Positions 17,230 to 24,074 of a stretch of 64,000 bases of DNA are shown here, in pieces. Under the pieces are notes generated by a model. The model ran no database searches. It was not told the DNA's origin and saw only the letters and a list, made by a program, of their open reading frames with translations. Numbering within the stretch: position 1 is the stretch's first letter; the number at the start of each line of letters is the position of its first letter. This DNA comes from JAJTCH01 sp040386195. GTDB lineage: Bacteria; Pseudomonadota; Alphaproteobacteria; Rickettsiales; UBA1997. The stretch lies in the NCBI GenBank assembly GCA_040386195.1, contig JAZKFV010000006.1, positions 83,619 to 147,618 on the forward strand. Direction: 5' to 3'. The translations under genes and the position numbers were made by a program.

Positions 17230-17291
17230 ATTTGTGTTTTTAGTGTTTAATAATGGCGTTTAAAGGCTAAAAATATAACCAACCAATCAAA

Positions 17292-18491
17292 ATGAGCAAT
17301 TACAATTTTCCAGATGCAAACGGCAAATTCGGTGAGTTTGGCGGCAGATTTGTTGCCGAAACTTTAATGCCGGCAGTTTTAGAATTAGATGCGGCTTACA
17401 AAAAAATTAAAACTGATCCAAGTTTTTGGAATGAGTTTGATGATTTGATGAAGAATTATGTTGGTCGCCCAAGCCCGTTATATTTTGCTAGAAAAACTAC
17501 CCAATATGCTGGTGGAGCGAAAATTTATTTTAAGCGTGATGAGTTAAACCACACTGGTTCACATAAAATAAATAATTGCATTGGTCAAATTTTGCTCGCT
17601 AAAAAAATGGGTAAAAAAAGAATAATTGCTGAAACTGGAGCCGGGCAACACGGCGTTGCAACTGCTACGGTTTGTGCTTTGTTTGATATGCCTTGCACAA
17701 TTTATATGGGCGCTAAAGATATTGAGCGCCAAAAGCCCAATGTTTTTCGGATGAAACTTTTGGGCGCAGAAATTAAAGCGGTGGAATCTGGATCGGCAAG
17801 TTTAAAAAACGCTATCAACGAAGCGATGCGCGATTGGATTGCTGATGCTAATGAAACTTATTATTTGCTCGGAACCGTTGCTGGCCCGCATCCTTATCCG
17901 GCAATGATTCGTGATTTTCATTCCATAATTGGCAGAGAAGCCAAGCAGCAAATTTTAGAAAAAGAAGGCAGATTGCCCGATGCTTTGGTGGCTTGCATTG
18001 GCGGCGGTTCAAACTCAATTGGATTATTTTATCCATTTTTAAATGATGCTGAAGTGGAAATGTTTGGCGTTGAAGCGGCGGGAAAAGGTTTGCAAAGTGG
18101 TGAACATTCCGCCTCAATTGCCAAAGGCTCGCCAGCAGTTTTGCACGGCAATAAAACTTATTTTTTGCAAGATGATGACGGGCAAATTATTGATGCTCAT
18201 TCAATTTCTGCCGGCTTAGATTATCCAGGAATCGGCCCAGAACATGCTTATTTACACGACATTCACCGAGTTAATTATGTTAGTGCAACTGATGATGAAG
18301 CCTTAAATGCTTTCCAGCTTTGCTCCAAATTAGAAGGAATTATTCCAGCCTTAGAGCCTTCCCACGCAATTGCTTTTGCTTTAAAACAAGCAGCAAAAAT
18401 GAGTAAAGATAAAATAATGATTATCAATGTTTGCGGGCGTGGCGACAAAGATATTTTTACGGTCGCAGAAAAATTAGGAGTGAAATTATAA
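17292..18491 (+). CDS. trpB: Tryptophan synthase beta chain
   Basis: PLP enzyme that condenses indole with serine to give tryptophan; forms an alpha2-beta2 complex with TrpA. Full length at 399 residues. Visible are GEFGGRFVAETLMPAV at the start, the PLP lysine in the GSHKINNC motif (about residue 91), ETGAGQHGVATAT, the phosphate-binding glycine loop CIGGGSNSIG and the monovalent-cation region. The leader has an AGGCTAAAAATATA motif at 17264 like those before two other genes. trpA overlaps the stop by one base. The usual alphaproteobacterial trpF upstream is absent. Confidence 0.97.
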   Translation: MSNYNFPDANGKFGEFGGRFVAETLMPAVLELDAAYKKIKTDPSFWNEFDDLMKNYVGRPSPLYFARKTTQYAGGAKIYFKRDELNHTGSHKINNCIGQILLAKKMGKKRIIAETGAGQHGVATATVCALFDMPCTIYMGAKDIERQKPNVFRMKLLGAEIKAVESGSASLKNAINEAMRDWIADANETYYLLGTVAGPHPYPAMIRDFHSIIGREAKQQILEKEGRLPDALVACIGGGSNSIGLFYPFLNDAEVEMFGVEAAGKGLQSGEHSASIAKGSPAVLHGNKTYFLQDDDGQIIDAHSISAGLDYPGIGPEHAYLHDIHRVNYVSATDDEALNAFQLCSKLEGIIPALEPSHAIAFALKQAAKMSKDKIMIINVCGRGDKDIFTVAEKLGVKL

Positions 18492-19285
18492 TGACTAGAA
18501 TTGCAACAACCTTTCAAAATCTTAAAGCTCAAAATAAATCAGCTTTTATCAGCTTTGTAACCGCTGGCGATCCGGATTATCAAACCTCTTTGGAAATTAT
18601 AAAAAAGCTGCCTGAAAATGGCGTTGATATTATTGAGCTGGGCATTCCGTTTTTAGATCCAGCTGGCGATGGCCCAACTATTGAAGCGGCGAGCAAAAGA
18701 GCAATTTTAAATGGAATGAATTTGCATAAGGTTTTGCAAATGGTTAAAGAATTTCGGATTGAAAATAAATCCACACCAATTGTTTTGATGGGATATTACA
18801 ATCCAATTTTGCATTACGGTTTGGAAAATTTTTGTGTTGATGCTGCCAAAGCTGGGGTTGATGGGCTTTTGGTGGTTGATTTGCCGCCGGAAGAAGATGT
18901 GGAATTAAGAAATTTTGCTGAGCAAAATCATTTAGATTTTATCAAATTAGTGGCGCTTACTTCCGATGAAAATCGCATCAAAACTATCGCCAAAAATGCT
19001 AGCGGATTTTTATATTTAGTTTCAATTTTAGGAATAACAGGAACTAAATCGGCTAATTTAATTGACTTAAAAAACCATCTACAAAAAATCAAAAATATCA
19101 GCAATTTGCCAGTTGCAGTTGGTTTTGGAATTAAATCAAAAGAACAAATTAAAGAAATTGAAAATATCGGCGCTGAAGCTGTTGTTGTTGGCTCGGCTTT
19201 GGTGAAAATAATTGAAGAAAACCTAAACAATAATGAAATAGTAAATCAAATTATCAACAAACTAAAAAACCTTACTAACGACTAA
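18491..19285 (+). CDS. trpA: Tryptophan synthase alpha chain
   Basis: TIM-barrel enzyme of 264 residues that splits indole-3-glycerol phosphate and channels indole to TrpB. The catalytic glutamate lies in IIELGIPF and the aspartate in FLDPAGDGPTIEAA (about residues 48-60). The ATG at 18491 overlaps the trpB stop (TAATG) and has a clear Shine-Dalgarno TTAGGAG 10 bases upstream, the only strong one I found in the window; an in-frame start 60 bases upstream inside trpB is therefore rejected. The last codons (T-N-D-stop) are formed by a heptamer repeat that runs into the intergenic gap. Confidence 0.97.
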   Translation: MTRIATTFQNLKAQNKSAFISFVTAGDPDYQTSLEIIKKLPENGVDIIELGIPFLDPAGDGPTIEAASKRAILNGMNLHKVLQMVKEFRIENKSTPIVLMGYYNPILHYGLENFCVDAAKAGVDGLLVVDLPPEEDVELRNFAEQNHLDFIKLVALTSDENRIKTIAKNASGFLYLVSILGITGTKSANLIDLKNHLQKIKNISNLPVAVGFGIKSKEQIKEIENIGAEAVVVGSALVKIIEENLNNNEIVNQIINKLKNLTND

Positions 19286-19305
19286 TGACTAACGACTAAC
19301 GACTA
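19274..19305. repeat. Heptamer repeat arm across the trpA stop and argJ leader
   Basis: Units of ACTAACG/ACTAATG on the + strand. It starts inside trpA, supplies its stop codon (19283-19285), and ends about 9 bases before the argJ ATG. No inverted partner nearby. Same orientation toward the downstream gene as other members. Confidence 0.85.
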
Positions 19306-19314
19306 TTTATAAAA

Positions 19315-20511
19315 ATGAAACCAATTAAAAATATCAAATTAGCAACCATCAATTGCGGGCTCAAATATAAAAATCGGGATGATTTATTGTTGATTGAATT
19401 GCCTGAAGACACTGCAATTGCCGGCGTTTTTACTAAATCTTCAATGGCGGCAGCGCCGGTGAAATTGTGTCAGGAAAATTTAAATTCTAAAAGAGCGCGA
19501 GCTTTGATTGTTAATGCTGGAAACGCTAATGCTTTCACTGGAATTGGTGGAACCCAAGCAGCAAAAAGAGTGACTAAAAATGTTGCGCAAATTTTAAATT
19601 GTGAGGAAGAAAAAGTTTTTATGTCTTCAACTGGCGTAATTGGTGAGCGTTTGAAAGATGAATTAATTATTGCCGCAATTCCGCAATTAAAAGAAAAATT
19701 ATCTGAAGATGATTCGGCTTGGCAGAATGCTGCCAAAGCGATTATGACCACCGATACTTTTATGAAATCAGCTTGCCAAACTTTGCAAATTGATGGCAAG
19801 GAAGTTGTGATTAACGGCTTTGCGAAAGGCTCAGGAATGATTGCGCCGAATATGGCGACAATGCTTGGTTATATTTTTACTAACGCCAATATTTGCGCAA
19901 CAGTGCTGCAAAATATGCTTAGCCAATTGAATGAAGAAACTTTCAATTCCATCACTGTTGACTCAGACACATCAACCAACGACACGGTTTTATTATTTGC
20001 AACTCGCAGTGCTGGCAATGAAAAAATTCGTGAGAATCATCCGCAGTTAGATAAATTTAAAACTGCCCTAAAAGATTTGATGTTGGATTTAGCCAAGCAA
20101 ATCATCATTGACGGCGAGGGCGCAACTAAGTTAATTGAAATTGAAGTTCGTTCAGCTATTTCCAAAAATGCTGCCAAAATTATCGCTTTAAATATCGCCA
20201 ATTCGCCTTTAGTAAAAACCGCCATCGCTGGCGCTGATCCTAATTGGGGAAGAATTGTTATGGCGATTGGAAAATCTGAACAACAAGCCGAGCAAAATAA
20301 AATTAATATTCAAATTGGTGAATTTAAAATTGTTGAAAATGGTGAGTTGGTAAAAAATTATGATGAAAAACCAGTGCATCAATATTTGCTGGACAAAGAA
20401 GTTAAAATTATTGTTGATATAAATTTGGGCGTAAAAGAAAACTCTTCAACAGTTTGGACTTGTGATTTTACTGAAGGCTATATCAAAATTAACAAAGATT
20501 ATCGCAGCTAA
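19315..20511 (+). CDS. argJ: Bifunctional ornithine acetyltransferase / N-acetylglutamate synthase
   Basis: Arginine pathway enzyme that transfers the acetyl group from N-acetylornithine to glutamate, recycling acetyl groups. The 398-residue precursor has the self-cleavage site in GSGMIAPNMATML (about residue 180-190), where the threonine becomes the nucleophile of the beta subunit. Also visible are VNAGNANAFTG, MSSTGVIGE and the carboxy-terminal WTCDFTEGYIKINKDYRS. Placed after trpA, with argD at the far end of the window; other arg genes are not here. No Shine-Dalgarno; a heptamer repeat precedes the start. Confidence 0.96.
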   Translation: MKPIKNIKLATINCGLKYKNRDDLLLIELPEDTAIAGVFTKSSMAAAPVKLCQENLNSKRARALIVNAGNANAFTGIGGTQAAKRVTKNVAQILNCEEEKVFMSSTGVIGERLKDELIIAAIPQLKEKLSEDDSAWQNAAKAIMTTDTFMKSACQTLQIDGKEVVINGFAKGSGMIAPNMATMLGYIFTNANICATVLQNMLSQLNEETFNSITVDSDTSTNDTVLLFATRSAGNEKIRENHPQLDKFKTALKDLMLDLAKQIIIDGEGATKLIEIEVRSAISKNAAKIIALNIANSPLVKTAIAGADPNWGRIVMAIGKSEQQAEQNKINIQIGEFKIVENGELVKNYDEKPVHQYLLDKEVKIIVDINLGVKENSSTVWTCDFTEGYIKINKDYRS

Positions 20512-20512
20512 T

Positions 20513-20812
20513 ATGGGCAAATTAAACCAAGCCAAACAAAATTTATCCCAAGCTTTAACTGAATTAGAAACAACGATTCTTGATAAAATTAATCAAGCCA
20601 AAACCCTTGCGGTTGCTAATTCGGGATTGGATAAAAATAATCAGGAATTAGTTAATAATTTTCACAATGAAATTAATTCTTTACAAAAATCTTTGGCAGA
20701 GCTGGGCACAGAAAATGAGCAGCTCAGAAATTTTAAAAATTTGGCTAATGAAGTTGTTGGTCAGGTGAAAATTGATTTATCGCAAATCAGAAAAATTGTT
20801 AATAAAAAATAA
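20513..20812 (+). CDS. Small coiled-coil protein upstream of zapA
   Basis: Predicted 99-residue helical protein with heptad-like leucine spacing through most of its length (LSQALTELETTILDKI, LQKSLAELGTENEQLRNFKNLA). It begins 1 base after the argJ stop and ends 1 base before zapA, so the three genes look co-transcribed. Alphaproteobacteria commonly have a short coiled-coil protein of the DUF4164 type before zapA, and this fits by position and size; ZapB-like function in Z-ring bundling is a guess. The ATG at 20513 is chosen because earlier in-frame starts lie inside argJ. Confidence 0.75.
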   Translation: MGKLNQAKQNLSQALTELETTILDKINQAKTLAVANSGLDKNNQELVNNFHNEINSLQKSLAELGTENEQLRNFKNLANEVVGQVKIDLSQIRKIVNKK

Positions 20813-20813
20813 T

Positions 20814-21164
20814 ATGCCCATTTTAAATTTATCCATCGGCAAATCTAAATATACCGTTGATTGCACTGCTGGCGAGGAAGATAAGATTATCAATCTGGCT
20901 AAAAAACTGAATGAAAGAGTCAATAATTTGTCATTGGCCTTGCGCAATGCTGATGAAAAAACGGTGTTGATGCTTTGTGGTTTGATGATTGAAGAAGAGT
21001 TGGATGAGGCGACAAATCATCGGGGAATTTTTGAGAAAGAAAAACCGGAGGAAAATTTAGAGCCGCAAATTAATGAAGAAGATCTAGAAAACGCGGTTGC
21101 GGCGCAAATTGAAAACACTGCGCAATATATTATTAAGCTCACCGAGAAGATTAAAAATATTTAA
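20814..21164 (+). CDS. zapA: Cell division protein ZapA
   Basis: Z-ring-associated protein of 116 residues that cross-links FtsZ filaments. The amino-terminal globular domain has LNLSIGKSKYTVDCTAGEED and INLAKKLNERVNNL, characteristic of ZapA, followed by a helical region MLCGLMIEEELDEA and an acidic tail that may form a coiled coil. The start is the ATG just after the stop of the coiled-coil gene; a start further upstream would overlap it. ftsZ itself is at 32438. Confidence 0.87.
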   Translation: MPILNLSIGKSKYTVDCTAGEEDKIINLAKKLNERVNNLSLALRNADEKTVLMLCGLMIEEELDEATNHRGIFEKEKPEENLEPQINEEDLENAVAAQIENTAQYIIKLTEKIKNI

Positions 21165-21192
21165 CTTAATTAATAACTAAAAAATACAAATT

Positions 21193-22754
21193 ATGGGAAG
21201 AGGAAAGGCTAATCCAGACAAGAAAAATAAAAAAGATCAAGACAGGTTGGGTGGAATAAATCAATTACCCGCTGATATAAAAAAAGGCCTTGAGGAATTA
21301 CAAAATATTGAGGGATTTGAAGTAAAAAATACTTTTATAGATTTTATTATTAAGAGTAGCAAAAAACTAGAAAACATAGAATCAGTATCTAAATATCTAA
21401 GTAATATCAATGAAATATTAAAAAATAACAAAGACACAAATAAAAATCCTTTGCGCGATACCGCCTGCTTTACTTCATTATGCAACATGATAAATCATAT
21501 TCCAAAATTTAATGAAGATTTTCTAGAAAACAAAGCACATTTTTTTGATGTGATTAATTCTGAAATTCGCTCCTCAATCACTGGAATGCAAGCTGGAAAA
21601 GGAATGATAAAAAAAGAAAATTTTGATCAGCTCAAAGAATGGTGCACATTCGGAGGTGAGCTAGACAAATCACTTCTGAGTTCAATCACCGGAATGCAAG
21701 CTGGAAAAGGAATGATAAAAAAAGAAGATTTTGATCAGCTCAAAGAATGGTGCACANNNNNNNNNNNNNNNNNNNNNNNNNNNNNNNNNNNNNNNNNNNN
21801 NNNNNNNNNNNNNNNNNNNNNNNNNNNNNNNNNNNNNNNNNNNNNNNNNNNNNNNNAGATTTTGATCAGCTCAAAGAATGGTGCACATTCGGAGGTGAGC
21901 TAGACAAATCACTTCTGAGTTCAATCACCGGAATGCAAGCTGGAAAAGGAATGATAAAAAAAGAAAATTTTGATCAGCTCAAAGAATGGTGCACATTCGG
22001 AGGTGAGCTAGACAAATCACTTCTGAGTTCAATCACCGGAATGCAAAACGGTAAAGGAATGATAAAAAAAGAAAATTTTGATCAGATCAAAGAATGGTGC
22101 ACATTCGGAGGTAAGATAGACAAATCACTTCTTAGTTCAATTACTGTAATGCTGCATGGAACGCGAATTGTCAATTTTAGCAAAGCAAAAAATTATCGAG
22201 AATGCTGCGAATTTCCATATCATTATTTCCTTGTATTTGCAGTTTTTTCTCAAAATGAGCGATTAGATAACAAAATCAATTTAATAAATAATTCGGTTGG
22301 AGATTCAATTTTAGAATTTTTAAAAACTCTGAGTGATAAAGCTGAATCCAGAAATAACGATTCAGATAAGAAGTTGTTTGAAGGAGTAGCTAAAAAAATT
22401 CAAACACATTTAGATGGATTGCAAGCATCGGAATATGAAGATCAAGAAACAGTTGATGACTGGATGGTTAATCAACGAAACCAAGATGAACAGAACCTAG
22501 ATGAGCAACATTTAATGGATGTAGATCCAGAAGAAGAGTTGCATCAAACCCCATCAAGTTCTTCTTCAGGGCAGACTCCAAGCGCTCATCCACAACCAAA
22601 AAATTCTAGATCTGCAGAAGATGCGGGAATGAACCCAAACCCTGCAAACCCAAAAATAGCTAGAACACAAGAAACGCAGGAAACTAGTTGGGCAAAAAGA
22701 GTTTCCGATGAAGGACGAGATAAAGGTGCCGGAACATCTGGAATTACCAAATAA
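21193..22754 (+). CDS. Tandem-repeat protein of unknown function, interrupted by assembly gap
   Basis: One gene spanning a 100-N gap. The frame left of the gap and the frame right of it differ only because the gap length is arbitrary. The amino-terminal 125 residues are charged and helical. Then come 36-residue repeats with core GKGMIKKENFDQLKEWCT and linker FGGELDKSLL, then a degenerate copy, a globular stretch, and a disordered tail rich in Q, E, S, P and N (from about 22440). There is no signal peptide or membrane segment. Repeat length suggests stacked helical hairpins. Such recently expanded repeat proteins with disordered tails in host-associated bacteria are often secreted effectors; inference only. 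No family recognised. Confidence 0.85.
21571..22133 (+). repeat. 108-bp tandem coding repeat
   Basis: Units start at 21571, 21679, (gap), 21918 and 22026, each 108 bases, followed by a degenerate unit at 22134. Copies are nearly identical at the DNA level, including synonymous sites, so the array expanded recently. The true copy number is unknown because of the gap. Confidence 0.95.
21757..21856. other. Assembly gap of 100 N inside the repeat array
   Basis: Exactly 100 N, the conventional placeholder for a gap of unknown size. The 31 bases before it (21726-21756) and the 31 after it (21857-21887) are identical, so the flanking contigs end on the same repeat segment. Confidence 0.99.
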
Positions 22755-22763
22755 ATCAAAAAA

Positions 22764-24074
22764 TTAAATCTTCCGCAATTCGCTTAATTTTATCCCCAAA
22801 GTTTTGGCAATTCCTTTGGCTTTATTGATGGTTTCTTGCCATTCTTTTTGTGGATTGGAATCGAAAGTGATTGCCCCGCCAACTTGAAATTCGAATTGAT
22901 CTTCCTTGATAATTAAAGTGCGAATAACCACCGATAATTCGCAATCTTGTGCGCCAATAAATCCAATAGCTCCGCTATAAACTCCGCGATTTTGCTGTTC
23001 TAATTCTTGACAAATTTCCATTGCTTTAATTTTCGGTGCGCCAGTCATTGAGCCGGCGGGAAAGCAGGATTTGATGATGTCTAAATTGCTTGATTGTGGG
23101 TTTTTAATTGCGCAAATATCAGAAGAAAGATGATGCAGGGTTTTGTAGCTGGAAATTTTAAATAAATTTTCCACCCGCACCGATCCAGCCAGGCAGTTTC
23201 TGGATAAATCGTTTCTAACTAAATCAACAATCATTAAATTTTCCGCTTGTTCTTTGGAGCTATTTTGAAGATTTTTTTTAGCGGCGGCGTCTAGTTTTTG
23301 ATCTTTAAATCTTTTTGCCGTGCCTTTAATTGGGCTGGATAAAACTTTGCCTTGCGCATCAATTTTTAAAAATAATTCCGGGCTCGAAGAGATAATATAA
23401 TTTTTATCAAGTTTTAAAAATGCGCTGTAATTTGCAGGGCTTTCACGGTTTAGTTTGAGGAAAATTTCAAAAGGGTTTTGGGGTTTTGTTGTAAATTTTC
23501 CAAAGAATTTGCGAGTTAAATTGGCTTGATAAATATCGCCATTTTTGATGTGAGTTTGGATGGATTTTACTTTGTGGAAATATTCGGATTTGCTGAAGTT
23601 AGAATCTATCGTCATTGCGAGCCGCTTTATGCGGCGTGGCAATCCAGTTTTGTTGCTGATAATTTTCTGGATTGCCACGTCGTGGCTAACACCGCTTCTG
23701 GCAATGACGGAAACTTGTTTCTCATTATGATCAAACTCAAGCACCAAACCAAAATTAATCATCCACAAATTTGGCAAATCTATAAATGATTTTTTGCCAT
23801 TTTGCAAATCTTCTAACTGGTTTTTTAAATCATACCCCAAATAGCCAAAATATTGGCTCGACAAGTTTTTTTCTAACTCAGAAAAATCATCAGCAATAAT
23901 TTCTTTTTGCGGATAAAGACATAGATAAGATTTAGAATTGTCAATTTGCCCACTCAAACCTGAATATAAAAAAACCCAATTTTCCTGATAATCAGAAACA
24001 GCAATTTGCGCCGCTAAATCAAGGGGTTCAATCCAATTCGCTAATATTGAAGATATAGATTTTTTTGTGATCAT
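22764..24074 (-). CDS. pabB: Aminodeoxychorismate synthase component I
   Basis: Chorismate-using enzyme that adds amide nitrogen to chorismate for p-aminobenzoate and folate synthesis. The 436-residue protein has the anthranilate synthase/PabB fold: SSPELFLKI, the PIKGTAKR lysine motif that marks PabB, ENLMIVDLVRNDLSRNC, TLHHLSSDI and FPAGSMTGAPKIKAMEICQ. Residues about 121-157 are an insertion made by a palindromic repeat read in frame, lying in the poorly conserved amino-terminal domain. The ATG overlaps the stop of the upstream ankyrin gene (ATGA). The amidotransferase pabA is not in the window. Confidence 0.94.
   Translation of the reverse strand: MITKKSISSILANWIEPLDLAAQIAVSDYQENWVFLYSGLSGQIDNSKSYLCLYPQKEIIADDFSELEKNLSSQYFGYLGYDLKNQLEDLQNGKKSFIDLPNLWMINFGLVLEFDHNEKQVSVIARSGVSHDVAIQKIISNKTGLPRRIKRLAMTIDSNFSKSEYFHKVKSIQTHIKNGDIYQANLTRKFFGKFTTKPQNPFEIFLKLNRESPANYSAFLKLDKNYIISSSPELFLKIDAQGKVLSSPIKGTAKRFKDQKLDAAAKKNLQNSSKEQAENLMIVDLVRNDLSRNCLAGSVRVENLFKISSYKTLHHLSSDICAIKNPQSSNLDIIKSCFPAGSMTGAPKIKAMEICQELEQQNRGVYSGAIGFIGAQDCELSVVIRTLIIKEDQFEFQVGGAITFDSNPQKEWQETINKAKGIAKTLGIKLSELRKI
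23610..23709. repeat. Palindromic element inserted in frame in pabB
   Basis: Outer arms CGTCATTGC (23610-23618) and GCAATGACG (23701-23709) and inner arms CGTGGCAATCCAG (23635-23647) and CTGGATTGCCACG (23667-23679) are inverted copies. The 100-bp element is translated through as part of PabB without a stop. It differs in sequence from the CATCCTGAG family. Confidence 0.9.

Noticed and set aside
18431..18490. Longer trpA start inside trpB
   Set aside because: The ATG at 18491 overlaps the trpB stop and has a good Shine-Dalgarno; TrpA homology begins there.
21747..21903. Frameshift or two separate genes around the N gap
   Set aside because: The frame change comes from the arbitrary 100-N length; repeat phase and flanking identity show one gene.
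21571..22133. CRISPR-like direct repeats
   Set aside because: The 108-bp units are contiguous, keep one reading frame and have no unique spacers; they encode protein repeats.
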